Positions 43,871-55,499 of a stretch of 64,000 bases of DNA are shown one piece after another. The position numbers were made by a program, and so were the translations under genes. The DNA lies in contig JBAIZL010000008.1 in the NCBI GenBank assembly GCA_036971475.1, forward strand, positions 36,476,690 to 36,540,689, written 5' to 3'. The notes below the pieces were generated by a model, which was not told the origin of the DNA, did not search any database, and saw nothing but the letters and a program-made list of their open reading frames with translations. Position 1 is the stretch's first letter, and each line of letters starts with the position of its first letter. The DNA is from Prosapia bicincta. Its lineage: Eukaryota > Arthropoda > Insecta > Hemiptera > Cercopidae.

Positions 43871-44815
43871 GCTCGGGGATGAAGGTGGCTTGATTGTTGT
43901 GCCTGGTGAATAACGTGCACTCGGTTTTATCCACTGACATTGAGAGCGACCATTTGGAGCACCAGTTCGACAGTGCATCCAGAGCCTCTTGAATCCTGAG
44001 GGAAGCCTCCACCCCGTCGGAAGACGTCACCCAAATGGTCTTGTCGTCCGCGAAGGTCATGCTGCGAACCTCCCTGGGGAAATCCTTGGCCATGTCATGC
44101 AATGCTATATTGAATAGTAACGGGCAAATTATTCCGCCCTGAGGAATTCCGTTCTCCATGCGAAACGACGAGGAATCTGCCCCGTTAACTGAGACTACCA
44201 CAAGCCGGTCACACAAAACGTTTTTTATGAATTTAAGCATTTTACCCTTAATGCCGAGCTTCATGCATTGAAGTACAATGGATTTGTGGGGGATTTTATC
44301 AAATGCAGCTTCAAAGTCCACCATCACCGCTACAGTACAATGCTTGCGTTCGAAACCTTTGTATATTTCACTCGTGAAGTATAGTAACGCATCTGTGGTG
44401 CTCCTGTGACGTCGAAAGCCGAATTGTGTATCAGCCAGCATGTTCCCAGATTCCAATCTCCATGACAACCTCTTACAAACAATGCGTTCCATTAGTTTGC
44501 CTAGGCACGATGTTAGAGCTATTGGACGATACGAAGCGATCCTCGATTTATCTTTCCCTGGCTTAGGAAGCGGTATGACTTTGCTAGTCCTCCAATTCTG
44601 AGGGATCTTGCCCGAATCCCAAATGGAGTTGAACGTGTTTAACATTAGCTCTTTCATCCTTTTCGAGCAGTGAGTTAACATTTCATTATGGATGTTGTCA
44701 TCTCCTGGAGCTGCGCTTTTCAAGTCGGCTAAGCAGTACTCCAATTCTGACATGAGGATGGCCTTGTCATCCAGGTCATCACAGTAACATAGAAGATCTG
44801 ACCGCACATGTCTGT
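43860..44815 (-). pseudogene. Non-LTR reverse transcriptase, 5' and frame broken
   Basis: About 318 residues: SELEYCLADLKSAAPGDDNI, PLPKPGKDKSRIASYRPIAL (motif 1-2 region), FGFRRHRSTTDALLYF, VMVDFEAAFDKIPH (motif A with aspartate), GIPQGGIICPLLFNI (motif B), and MTFADDKTIW (motif C, FADD, both aspartates present). The frame continues to about 43860, where one frameshift moves the protein into the frame of the next entry. All catalytic residues that can be seen are intact, so the copy is young but 5'-truncated and therefore dead. Confidence 0.85.
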
Positions 44816-44820
44816 TAATG

Positions 44821-45010
44821 ACAAAAGATACAGGCAAAACCAAAGAACAATTGATAAAATAATGACATGTGGGGAACATTTTGAGCAACTGTAAAGAAAT
44901 GTATAATAGTTCTGTTATTTTATAGTAGATACATAGATTTATTTGGGTGTTCAGCCCATTGGTCCATTTCATTTTAGAAGTGTTTGATCAGATTTAGAAA
45001 TATTAAATTA
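44821..45010. other. Flank of the non-LTR element
   Basis: No feature seen. Confidence 0.5.
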
Positions 45011-45014
45011 ATTA

Positions 45015-45175
45015 GAGCTTAGCTAATGAGAACAATTCACAACAGTAAAAATTAAAACAGTCAACTCTAAATCTCACTACACATTAGTTTATAAAACAAC
45101 ACACTAGTTTATTAAAGCAGCCAGACTAGTTTTGAATATGATGTTGTTTTCGTCAGTACTTGGCTACTACTCAAG
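45015..45175 (-). repeat. Half of a foldback element (gtgctgac family)
   Basis: Matches the left half of 45810-46080 (agagcttagctaatgagaac, gactagttttgaatatgatg, tttcgtcagtact). Confidence 0.55.
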
Positions 45176-45619
45176 CAAGATTTACTAAATTGCCTTGTAT
45201 TTGCAGTAGCTACGCAGTCTCATAGTAAGGACCTCTATTAAGTGAATTCAATCATTTAACACTGCAACTAAAAAACTGAAAATTCCAGAATGTTTTTTTG
45301 CCTCATAGTCCAAGAAAAGCGTACTCAACTCGCTTTGGATTCTAAAATCTGCTGCTTGGTTCCGAAAGGCAAAAAGTATTCATTAAGATATCAACAATGC
45401 ACAACACAAAGGCTATTGATCAAAACAAGGGTGAAGAGAAGATAACAGATTCTATTACCACATACAACAAACTTAATATGATGTAGGAGTGGGCATATTA
45501 AGCAAAACTCAATACCCATATGATATAGTAGAAAATTCACAGAGAAGTCCATTCACTAGTATCTTCTATCTTTTAAATACTGTTGGACTGAATGTATTTA
45601 TTGTTTACAAATTAATTAT

Positions 45620-45805
45620 TGAAAATTAAAGTAGTTTGTTGTAATCATCTTGAATCACTGATTAAACTATAAGTAATTAATGCATAACTAAGTGTATACT
45701 TTAGAACTTACTTGCTCATGTACTTTGAAACAATAGTTCCATTCATGAAGTTGACACTCTACTCTGATTGTATTCACTTAGCTATGCAATAACTACTTAT
45801 AGTAC
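45620..45805. repeat. Foldback miniature repeat (attcacttagtta family)
   Basis: Contains tcactgattaaactataagt, ataactaagtgtatacttta and tgtattcacttagctatgca, inverted around a short centre with tgaaacaatag. Confidence 0.6.
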
Positions 45806-45807
45806 AG

Positions 45808-46085
45808 GAAGTATTAGAGCTTAGCTAGTGAGAATAAATCACCATTTAGATAGTTTACTTTAAATCTCATTACATAATAGTTAATTAAAATAAACTCATT
45901 AGTTTATTAAAACAAACAGACTAGTTTCAACATTGATGTCGCCTTCATCAGTGCTGACCTACTGGTGCTTAGCTAAGCACTGATAAAGGCGACATCATTG
46001 TCGAAATTGATCTTTTTGTTTTAATAATTTAGTGTGTTTGTTTAGTTAGAGAAAACTGTTTTAATCGTTACTGTTGTAAAATTAA
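45808..46085. repeat. Foldback element with gaaggcgacat tail motif
   Basis: Arms pair over about 110 bp around tgctgacctactggtgctta. Minus arm: actgatgaaggcgacatcaa; plus arm: cactgataaaggcgacatca followed by ttgtcgaaattga, that is CTGATAA/CTGATGA, a GACA-TGTC hairpin and GAAA. Confidence 0.65.
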
Positions 46086-46640
46086 AATATAATCATTATA
46101 GAAATTGTGGTAGTTAACATAAAAATTATCAGGAGAAAACTTGATCGTATAGAGTTTTACTACAGATACCTTGAGTTTATCACTTTTTAAGTTTGATGTT
46201 TATTTATATACATATGGCAACGGAACCCAAGTAAACACTGGTTTGAACTCTAATGGTTTATTTTAAATATCAAGTTGTGGTTTTATAATTTTTATATAAC
46301 AAAATTCATCATAACTGAATGCTTTGAATCTATATTGGAATACTGTGTTTTTAAAATAACTTACAGTTTATACAGAATTGTACCGAACGGTTTAGCATTT
46401 CCTTCTGTTGGTGAGTTCAGTGTTTGGTCCAGTAAACTTATATTTTTAATTACCAAAACTATACTAACTGGATCCTTTGTAGGTATGTTGTAAAATAACT
46501 ATATTTTATTGCAATGTAAAATAATGCTGTTCTATATAGAAACATTTATTTTATTGTTTGGTACATTTAGGAAATGTAACATCTTTTTATTTTGGCATTT
46601 AATATTTTTCAGTAGCTGTTCACGCTAGTTCAGTGCTTTG
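46086..46640. other. Spacer, no supported gene
   Basis: A 71-codon frame at 46275-46493 lacks exon signals; its first part (tatataacaaaattcatcat) resembles 63765-63800, suggesting a dispersed repeat. Confidence 0.5.
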
Positions 46641-46649
46641 AAGAACATA

Positions 46650-46880
46650 AATATTTATTTTGATTAACTGAAGTATCTTGTAAATACACACCAATTATAA
46701 AACCATTTTATAGAAGTAGTTCTTTTCTTCATTTTAATTTTCCAAGGAGGTCTTTGATGTGGTGGTGTTTATCATATTTGTAACAAATTCTAAAATAGTA
46801 AACTTAATTATTGGACTGTTAAAAACTATTTATAATGATTTGCTATTTATTTCAGTAGTACTTAAAAGGCTAGTAGTTAT
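46650..46880. repeat. Duplicated intron segment (copy of 12985-13215)
   Basis: Nearly identical to the sequence just upstream of exon 2 of the first gene. The exon itself was not found here: the match ends at about 46875, before the place where exon 2 would start. Confidence 0.75.
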
Positions 46881-46954
46881 AAAATAAAGTAATTCGACAA
46901 ATTATATGTTTTTTTGCTTTTCTGAGTAAGAATTATGTATTAAATAAATGAGAA

Positions 46955-47060
46955 ATTGGTTGTCATCGAGTCAAAGATATTTATTTTATTAATACAAATT
47001 TTCGGTAACTAGCTTATTAGCCTTATCAAACCTGTTGTGCTATAAAAAACAAAGACATTT
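46955..47060 (-). repeat. Solo PLE-like tail
   Basis: On the minus strand: ttgataaggctaataagct, then agttaccgaaaatttgtatt and aataaaataaatatc, the same order (hairpin, GAAA, aataaa-rich end) as the other tails. Confidence 0.45.
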
Positions 47061-47480
47061 ACGTTACATTTGACATTGATGTGTAATGTGAGGAGGTAAA
47101 ATATTACACCCAATACACTAAACTAAGAACTTTCTTTGAGCTACAGCTCTACTAACTTTCCTTTCCAGAGGAAGTTCTGGGGTCTGATGTTTTGCCTCCT
47201 CACAATGAAAACCTTCACAGTTTTAGTATGTATCTATTATAAGGAAAGGCAATAAATATTTATTACTGGGCACTTTTTTATACTTCTATTTTCATTTCAA
47301 GAGTATTTGAAATATCATTAAGTTAAAGATTATGCAAAGCGTTTATTTTTTATGTGAATAGGGAAAGGTATTACCAAATTACTAGCCTAACAATATTGTT
47401 AACTTATCATTGCCCAGTTTATTTCATTAAAAAAAAAAAAAAAACTTAATGAAGGTGATCTTGCAATTGTGCTCAGTATA
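47061..47480. other. Spacer, no supported gene
   Basis: No exon was recognised. Contains a poly-A run at about 47430-47445. Confidence 0.5.
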
Positions 47481-47852
47481 TGTTTGAGTAGGTTCATATC
47501 AACCTAAATTAAACCACTTTTTGAGTATAACAATTTGTGTCAAATATTATTTTATAACCTAAGTAACTATTTATAAATTATATATAAAAAGTACTTAACT
47601 AAGTGAATATGTAATTGCTTACTTGCTAACGAGTTTCAAAACATTCGTTCCTTTTACAAAGCTAACCCTCTCAGGGTTATAAATATTTAGGCTCTTTTCA
47701 ATACATCATTATTTTTACTTATATACTTTCATTTCTTACTAAAAACCATATAAGTGTTACTTTTATGAAATACTCAGATTTATGTTCCATAAATTAATTT
47801 TTCTTATAGCTTTAAAAGCTGTACAAATAAAATAGAAAATTTACTTTTTCAG

Positions 47853-47906
47853 TCACAACTTCCAAATTCAACCGCAGTGGACTATTATGATGTCATTCCA
47901 TATTAT
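47853..47906 (+). pseudogene. Copy of the 18-codon exon, donor lost
   Basis: Same 54 bases as 29029-29082 with the same acceptor, but the donor reads gagagc instead of gtgagc, so it could not be spliced normally. This argues against strong constraint on the exon. Confidence 0.4.
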
Positions 47907-48610
47907 GAGAGCATCCTATGTACACAGAGTCTTCCATGAAAAAATCTGGTGCCATGTACAATTGTAGTAATTGCAAAACTATAAGTAAATGATACATAAC
48001 TAAGTGAATAGGTAAGGGGTTACTTGCTGACGTGTTTTGAAACAATCGTTCCTTTTGCGAAGCAAAGCCTCTACTAGAGTAGATTTTACAATCGTAAAAA
48101 GAAAGATTACTTCAAATTGCATCAGCAAGTAAGCCCTCATGTATTCACTTAGTTATGTATTATTTAAATATAGTTGAATTCAAGATACAACAAACAATCA
48201 ATTATTCGATGGCAAAAACGACTTTTTTACAATAATAATATTGGCAAAAACCCCAATACCACAAAAATAATAAAGAATAAGTAATATTACAAGTTAACTA
48301 TGATTAAACCCTTATGTACATTTTGAAGACATTATCATCATCACCAGCGGGTCCTATTACAAAATTTCATCTAGAAAAACAATGTATTCAAAACTATGTA
48401 ACAATAATTTTGTAATACGACCCTCTGATGAGGGTGACATGGTCATCAAAATATACATTTAATTTTAGGTAACTTGTAATATTAGTTATTTTTGTGATAT
48501 TGGGGTTTTGGTCAATATTGTTATTGTAAAATATATTGTACCATTGTGCTGATGATATTGTATAAAACTTAAGAGGTAAATATTGAATAATGTTAGACTT
48601 TTTATTTAAG

Positions 48611-48721
48611 ATTACTGGCTCAGAAATGCTGAAAGTTTTGTTAACAAAACTCTCAATCGATCCTAAAACTGATGTGAAGAAACTCGTGGAAGAATATAAT
48701 AATGGAGGAGAAGACTGTTGA
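48611..48721 (+). CDS. Copy of terminal exon 7 (copy B)
   Basis: Acceptor tttatttaag, 36 codons and TGA as in 29859-29969, one replacement (KTAVKK to KTDVKK). No copies of exons 1-6 were found upstream within copy B, so it may be an orphan, or it may serve as an alternative 3' end. Confidence 0.5.
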   Translation: MTGSEMLKVLLTKLSIDPKTDVKKLVEEYNNGGEDC

Positions 48722-49092
48722 TACTTTATAATGAATATAATACTTTAAATAAGTAATAAACATATTAAACCCATTTACTTTAGATAGTGTTTAAGAAATA
48801 TTATATTGCTCTTGTTTGTGCGCCACTCTATATAACTGTGGCAAAATTCCATTACTTCCTACATTACATATTCCTTTCTTCTCTAAATAATAAACATTAT
48901 ATTCTCTAAGTTTCTCTTTTTATCATGCACTGAGATAAAGCTGACTATTAAGATTGCTGGTATGATTGCTGTAATCAGTAATCTTGAGCTGATAGTGTTG
49001 GATATTCAATACATGCTTGCTGTTCTTACTCCGTGTTTAACTGACAAGACAAATAATCTTCATAACCATGTGATTCTCTTTGAACTTTATAG

Positions 49093-49311
49093 TTTTTGAG
49101 CTCCGCTGATGATAAGATGCATATGACAGCTGTATTTTTGCTTTTATTAGTAAATAACTGCATAGGTGAAAATATTGACACCGTTTCATCTGAATATAGT
49201 TCATCATCTAAAACTGGTGCTGGTTCATTGTTTGAAAAGGAGGTTTGTAGATTTTTGTGTCTTTATATACAAAGTATATATCTTTGTGTATTCAGAGTAT
49301 TTAATAGGTAG
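49093..49311 (+). pseudogene. DUF167-like exon relic, copy B
   Basis: Counterpart of 30341-30538. The frame stays open and AVFLLLLVNNCIGEN is kept, with LFEKEVCRF at the end. That both copies stayed open over about 200 bp is mildly in favour of a used exon, but the duplication may simply be too young to tell. Confidence 0.4.
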
Positions 49312-49317
49312 CTAATG

Positions 49318-49625
<308 letters not shown>

Positions 49626-49785
49626 GTAATCACAGATTGTGTAGAGTAGAAATCAGATGTCACAGATGCACAGATTAAAGATATATATATTGTTTTCATG
49701 AGCATATGAGTGATTATAGTTTATATAAGTCTGTCAGGGGAAAAGAGATAAGGCTATTAGAAAAAAAAAAAATTATATATATAAT

Positions 49786-49850
<65 letters not shown>

Positions 49851-50201
49851 TGTTGACCTGAGTGACTGACTGAGAATCTATGTAGAGACGAACTATGAAA
49901 GATAAAGACTTGATATTTTCAGGGTACATTCCGTACGTAACATAGACACACATTATGAAAGGATTTTGGAAAATGGTCATTTTGAAGACTAAAAATTGGA
50001 AATTCTGTGGAAGATATACAAGTCCCTTATGAAGTGCACAAAAAAGTAAAATTTCAGAGAGTAATTAGTATAACTTCTTACAGAAAGATATGCCATTGTT
50101 TTAAAATTATTAAATTAACATGTAAAGTTACAATTTTAAATGAGTGTAGGCTGGGTTAGAATGGGTCGAGCTAGTATATATATATATATATATATATATA
50201 A

Positions 50202-50249
<48 letters not shown>
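49626..50249. other. Simple-repeat-rich spacer
   Basis: Contains TA runs at about 49797-49846 and 50175-50249. No exon was recognised. Confidence 0.6.
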
Positions 50250-50253
<4 letters not shown>

Positions 50254-50622
50254 AGATTATGCAACACTGTTTTCTTGTATACACTTATCACTTTCACTTA
50301 TGTACTTAAACAAGAATCTTACTTGGTATTTATGTGAGTACTTTCAAAGACTGGTTAGTGTCTCCATCCTCGGGCATACTGAACAGTGTTTTGGACTGCG
50401 AGCTGCATGGAATTTTCCGTTGACCTTGGTGTACCGCTAATGAATCTAAAAATAGAAGTTAACGGTACACCAAGTTCAACGGAAAATTCCACGCAGCTCG
50501 CAGTCCAAAACACTGTTCAGTATGCTCGAGGATGGAGACACTAACCAGTCTTTGAAAGTACTCGCATAAATACCAAGTAAGATTCTTGTTTAAGTACATA
50601 AGTGAAAGTGATATATATATAT
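50250..50622. repeat. Foldback pair of PLE-C tails, long arms
   Basis: Arms of about 150 bp: acttatgtacttaaacaaga, gtatttatgtgagtactttc, cattgaa-free centre with ggaattttccgttgac and its inverse, meeting at gaatctaaaaatagaagtt. Both sides end in TA runs. Confidence 0.8.
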
Positions 50623-51750
50623 ATACGACTGTTAATAATTTCTTATGGTTTTAATCTTTGAAATAATATTTTTTAAATGCTAATGTTATAATTTTTTTTT
50701 TAATTAAAAGAAGATTAGTTATTTATAATGATGCTACAGAACATTTTCAAAATGTACCTTTTTTCAATTTTAAAAATAAATTTAAACAATCCGTTGTAAA
50801 TTAATAATAAGATTATAAAAGTTTACATCTGATCCTAACAAATGAATATATCAACTTTTGTTGATTGTCATTGATAATACAGAATTCTAATGAAAAGTTT
50901 AGTAGTAATTTATAAAACGTTTTTACAAATTTACAAAATAAATTAAGGTTTGATCAATCATAAACTAATGTGAAAGTGATAGTAATTTATATCTGTGATA
51001 TAGATTTTATAGACTATTCAAATAATTAGATAACGTCTTCAGACCACTAGTAAAAGGTATATTCTCTACACTTGTTTTTAATACACTTCTGCTTATTATT
51101 TTATTTCCAAACCATAAATTTTATTTCAAAAGTTGAATGTTTTTAAGTTATATTTTTTACTGTTTAGATTATTTTGTTATTTCTTTAATATATTGTTATT
51201 TATATTTTGTAGTGCAAAGAAAGCAATTCCGACGTTTCTTCAGAATCTTGTGTAGCATTAACGAGTTGAGTCCAACAATTATTGAGTGGAATATTTAAAA
51301 AAAACAATAAGTTTTTTTGATATATTCCAATATATATTAGGTATGGAAAACTGTAAAGATAATCCGTTTTTGCTCTCGTGCAGGACATCAGATTAAGAAT
51401 AGCTGCTTTGTGAAATGATTGGTTGGCAGCAAGAAATGCCTGTGGTTTGGCTCATAATCATTCTTATATGTCATTCATAATTAATGACCTACCCATCAAT
51501 GGTCATCAAAACTTGCAGTAATTGTAATTATTTTGTAAAAATACTGTTTTTGGTTAAAACAATTGCTTTGTTACTCTTTGAAGGTTTTTTTTATTCATAT
51601 AGTGAACTAAAGCCACCATCCTACTGAAATATCTTATTCATTGCATTTGATATCACTGAATAGTGCCCTGACCTAATGCAAAGATCTACCAAGAAACATC
51701 AAGAGGTTATTGGTTGTATTCAAGATATAAAAACTTTAAGTATGAGTTGA
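50623..51750. other. Intron-like sequence of copy B
   Basis: 50900-50990 matches 32205-32260 of copy A. At 51213 the acceptor-like ttatattttgtag is followed by an open CKESNSDVSSESCVALTS and a stop; this is too weak to call as an exon. A 62-codon minus frame at 51200-51388 has no support. Confidence 0.5.
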
Positions 51751-51754
51751 GTTG

Positions 51755-52790
51755 CATTTTTGGTTGTTTTCCAAACACCTTCCACAATTACATAAACGAA
51801 TTACACGATAACATAAACTTCAAACTGGAAACAGAACAAAATCAACTTCCTAGATCTCACAATAAACAAAACATAATAACACAGATTCAAAATGTACAGG
51901 AAGCCCACCACCACCGACAGAGCTATACACAACATTTCCAAGTACCCCACACAACACAAACATGCCTCCTTCCACTCCATGATACACAAACTAATCAACA
52001 TATCCATGAACAATAAAGATAAAATAACAAACTCAAGACAATAAAATACATAGCCTATAAAATGGATACAAACACACTTTGATAGAGAACACAATGCACA
52101 AAAAACAACACACACGTAACACAACAATAACACACAAACACAAAAATACATAACACTAACATATCACGACAACACAATACAAAAAATAGCTTCCTCGTTC
52201 TACAAACTGAAATACAAAGTAGCATTTAAAACATCCATCACATCTAAATAACACCTACAGAGTACAAAAACATCACAATAAACATGACAGAGCAGGAGTA
52301 TACAATATTACATGCAACGACTGCCCCAGCTTTTACATAGAATAAACAGGAAGAAATTTCAACATAAGATACAAAGAACACGTAAAAGATAAAACCCAAA
52401 TCAAATTTCGCCATACACATAAGAAAAACACTACACTCACACGCCAATATAGACACTAATCTAAAAATCTTACACTATATAAAAAAAAGCAACAAACAAA
52501 ACAACAGAATACTCCGAGATATACAAACACCACTAAATCTATCCACAACACATTCTAAATGACAAAACACTCACAATCAAATATTATATTTGAATACATA
52601 ATTAACAACTACTCTATGAACAATAATACACCACAAAACACCAATACAACACTCACTCACAACACAACACATCTGAGCAACAGTCTTGTTCATGACTCAC
52701 CGCATTGAACAATGCACTGACATAATACAAAACTCGTCTGCTGAAAAATGTCATTAAGTAGTTTTGCCAAGTGATACCAAAAGTGTAATT
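51755..52790 (+). mobile_element. PLE-A copy, decayed
   Basis: Starts within the reverse transcriptase palm end and runs through thumb, linker, GIY-YIG and the PLE-A tail (gagcaacagtcttgttcatg, gcattgaacaatgcactgac, ctgctgaaaaatgtcattaa). Sits in copy B between the 50.6-51.7 kb intron sequence and exon 53673. Confidence 0.75.
51765..52610 (+). pseudogene. PLE-A RT end and GIY-YIG remnant
   Basis: Fragments in shifting frames: NELHDNINFKLETEQNQ, then FKMYRKPTTTDRAIHNISKY and HASFHSMIHKLINISM (thumb), followed near 52285 by GVYNITCNDCPSFYIE, IRYKEHVKD and later YEIYKHH-like sequence. YIG has become YIE and several frameshifts and stops occur. Inactive. Confidence 0.75.
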
Positions 52791-53325
52791 TCAAAAAATC
52801 TGATTTATACCACAGTGATTCAAAAGTTGACTAACAAAGTGTCAGTGAATATTGAGCCTAAAGATTATGATTTTTTTTACAAAGTTTCAAACTACATTCT
52901 CTTTTATAATAAGATTTCTTTGATTATTAACTTTCTAATTAATCTCAATATAAGTCCTTTTTAATAGCATTTAATTAATCACAAGATATGTAATTTAAAA
53001 TTAATTTTAATTATAAAAACATTATAATTAGCAAACAGCCTAACTCTACTCTGGATATGATATTAGACATTAGGGTCTAACTTTATCTGGAAATTTTGAT
53101 TAGGAACAGCTATTATACACTAGACCAGGAAAATTGGTGGTACCCATTACACACTACATTTTACCAATTTCTTCTTTATATTAAATTTTCTAAATGACAA
53201 CATAAAAATTTTAACCTAAAATCTCTAGACCAATTCTGAGAAAAAGGTATGAAGAAGAATCATAGAGGATGTTTAGTGAAGGGGGTAAGATGGTAGTAAC
53301 TGTCTCCTTGAGACACAAGGAATGG
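52791..53325. other. Spacer, no supported gene
   Basis: A 66-codon frame at 52764-52964 has no exon signals; nothing else was recognised. Confidence 0.5.
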
Positions 53326-53329
53326 TTGG

Positions 53330-53472
53330 TAATAAACCAACTGGTGTGTATATGTAGGGAGATGAGTTGAAAGTGGGACACAACTCCCGAAACAGCGGTC
53401 CTCAATAATCAAAAAAGTAAAGGGTACTATAGTAAAGGGTAACATAATAACATATGTACAAATGTTTTTAGT
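53330..53472 (+). repeat. Partial PLE-D tail
   Basis: Contains tgggacacaactcccgaaac and gcggtcctcaataatc, then gggtactatagtaaagggta, a diverged PLE-D tail ending at a TA run. Confidence 0.6.
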
Positions 53473-53588
<116 letters not shown>

Positions 53589-53672
53589 TACACATAACTA
53601 TAGGCTAAGAATAGTTTTTCAAAAAATGTTTTATGTCTTCTTAATCCAACTTTATTTAATTTATAATTTTAG

Positions 53673-53778
53673 AAAAGTGATAGTGAAGTCGAATTGGTTG
53701 AACCAGTCCAATATGACAAAGACTACAATATTATCATCAGAGTTCTGATTAAGACAGGAAATGAAAGCAAAATTATAG
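53673..53778 (+). CDS. Third DUF167-like domain, copy B, exon a
   Basis: 106 bp, acceptor tataattttag, donor ATAG/gtaaca. Encodes [20 protein letters not shown] with [15 protein letters not shown]. Against copy A there are about six replacements, all in the first half, while the second half is unchanged. Joins exons 55582 and 55989 in frame to make 135 residues. Confidence 0.75.
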
Positions 53779-54000
53779 GTAACATATTCTATAATTAAGA
53801 CTAATTAGGTATTTTGTTTCTTGGTAACCTTTATCAACTAAGTTAAAATTTAGTTTACAATATTTATGTAAATATATGTACAAACTTGTTCATGTTATAA
53901 TAATATTATTTGTTTTTATTCTTCCTCTTTTGTTGGACTTGTATATGTTTGTGTTTTTACTTATTTGTTCTATATACCTCAGTGTATATATATATATATA

Positions 54001-54283
54001 TACACAATTAAATGACACTTTCATAAACAAGAATTTTTATTTGACTTTTTTTAATACATTGAAGCTTTTTGCTGATTGGCAGTATCAGCATTATCAAAAT
54101 TTTCAAAGTACACTTCTATGAGTACTACTTCTGGACTCCAGAGTAGAAGACTCATAGAACTATAAGGTACTTTGAAAATTTTGATAATGCTGATACTGGC
54201 AATCAGCAAAAAGCTTCAATGTATGAAAAAAAATAATAAAATGAAAATTTGTGTTTATGAAAGTGTCATTTAATTGTGTATAT
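54001..54283. repeat. Foldback element (atcagcaaaaagctt tail)
   Basis: Arms acacaattaaatgacacttt / aaagtgtcatttaattgtgt pair over about 110 bp. The plus arm reads ttttgataatgctgatactg then gcaatcagcaaaaagctt: a GCTGAT-ATCAGC hairpin as in the PLE-E tail, with the CTGANGA and GAAA parts mutated. Probably a diverged PLE-E relative. Confidence 0.7.
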
Positions 54284-54315
54284 ATAAAACAAGAAAAAGA
54301 AATTCATCCAAGGAT

Positions 54316-54319
<4 letters not shown>

Positions 54320-54376
<57 letters not shown>
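54320..54376. repeat. (TA)n microsatellite
   Basis: TA run directly abutting the left inverted end of PLE-E. Confidence 0.95.
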
Positions 54377-54380
<4 letters not shown>

Positions 54381-54461
54381 ATAAATTAAAAATATTTCAA
54401 AAACAGGAATACTTTTAATGAATATATTTATTCAAAGCTTTTCGCCGATAAAATAGTATCA

Positions 54462-54634
54462 CTTACACTTTTTTAAAAAATGTTTTAACTTGCCTATAGT
54501 AGCACTTACTTTTCTTGTTGAGGACGGCCGTTTCGGGAGATGTGTCCCTTTGTCAACTCAAACCGTAACTGTCAAATTTTTAAAAAAGTGTAAGTGATTA
54601 CTAGTAGCTCACGCGAAGATGGAATCAACAAATG
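54462..54634. mobile_element. PLE-D tail pair nested in PLE-E
   Basis: A 173-bp foldback of the PLE-D family is bounded by a perfect 12-bp direct repeat, aaaatagtatca, at 54450-54461 and 54635-54646. Removing it restores the PLE-E hairpin region (gataaaatagtatcagcatc). Such a duplication shows that the coding-free inverted pair inserted as a unit. Confidence 0.85.
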
Positions 54635-54737
54635 AAAATAGTATCAGCATCTTCAGGAAAAAAATTATCTAATAAAATACTTTTACAAAATTAAATCATA
54701 TGTACTACATATGTAATTAAATCATAATTACATAAAT

Positions 54738-55330
54738 GAGAATCCTAAAATTCCAAGATTAAATGGACTAATTAAGTTGCACAAAGAAGATAAACCAATT
54801 AGGCCATTAGTTAATTTTACAATTGCTCCTTCTTATAAAATTTCAAAATATTTGGCTTTATTACTTAAAGATAAAGTAAAATTAAATAATACTCATAATA
54901 TAAAAAACTCGATTGAACTTATTGAAAAATTAAAAGATATCAAAATTGATAATAATACAAAATTAATATCATTTGATGTTACTAACATGTATAATAACAT
55001 ACCTATAATGAAAACACTTGAAATAATAAAAAATAATATAGATACATTTGAAAAAGATAACACATTAACACAAGAAATAATAAATACATTAAAAATCATA
55101 TTAAATCAAAATAATTTTTTGTATAATAATAAAATTTATAAACAAAAGGATGGATTAACAATGGGCTCTCCAATGTCCAGCATATTATCGGAAATATTTT
55201 TACAAAATATAGACATTGATATAGATAAGATTATTAAAACATATGATCAAAATGGACACTGGTTTAGATATGTAGATGATGGATTATACATATCAAATAA
55301 TAATGGTTCAAATATTGACAAAATATTAAA
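54738..55330 (+). CDS. PLE-E reverse transcriptase core
   Basis: About 195 open codons: ENPKIPRLNGLIKLHKEDKP, IRPLVNFTIAPSYKISKYLA (fingers), LISFDVTNMYNNIP (motif A aspartate), GLTMGSPMSSILSEIFLQNI (motif B), FRYVDDGLYIS (motif C, both aspartates intact). The last 15 or so residues in the frame come from the tail. All palm catalytic aspartates are present, unlike PLE-C, but with no thumb or endonuclease the copy cannot be autonomous. No good start codon context; translation is not claimed. Confidence 0.82.
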
Positions 55331-55454
55331 ATATAAAAAGATACTATTTTATCGGCGACAAGCTTTGAATAAATATATTCATTAAAAGTATTCTTGTTTT
55401 TGAAATATTTTTAATTTATTAACTATATATACAAGAAAACATATCACCATATTT

Positions 55455-55499
55455 AATATATATATATATAAAGAGAGAGAGAGAGAGAGAGAGAGAGAC
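55455..55499. repeat. (TA)n(GA)n microsatellite
   Basis: TA run passing into GA. In copy A the matching place (37455-37480) has GT and GA runs after the PLE-C tail. Confidence 0.9.

Larger units (their letters stand above)
42140..44820 (-). mobile_element. RNase H-bearing non-LTR retrotransposon, 5'-truncated
   Basis: Minus-strand reverse transcriptase then RNase H, with no endonuclease or ORF1 upstream: coding homology begins abruptly near 44815. Much more GC-rich than the flanks. The 3' end is placed near 42140-42160 (on minus: aggccgaaaggccgctataa), an estimate. The RNase H domain and reverse transcriptase type suggest the I/Nimb/R1 side of non-LTR elements. It separates segmental copy A from copy B. 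Confidence 0.85.
54377..55425 (+). mobile_element. PLE-E with inverted ends and RT core
   Basis: The left end is the PLE-E tail in minus orientation (aacaggaatacttttaatga, ttcaaagcttttcgccgata, then, after a nested insertion, gcatcttcagg); the right end is the same tail in plus orientation (tatcggcgacaagctttgaa, aagtattcttgtttttgaaa). Between lies an intact reverse transcriptase core. The thumb, linker and GIY-YIG domain are deleted: the coding part passes straight into the tail at about 55330. Confidence 0.8.

Noticed and set aside
51213..51268. Exon-like CKESNSDVSSESCVALTS in copy B
   Set aside because: Only an acceptor-like site and a chance-length frame; no donor, and no clear counterpart in copy A.
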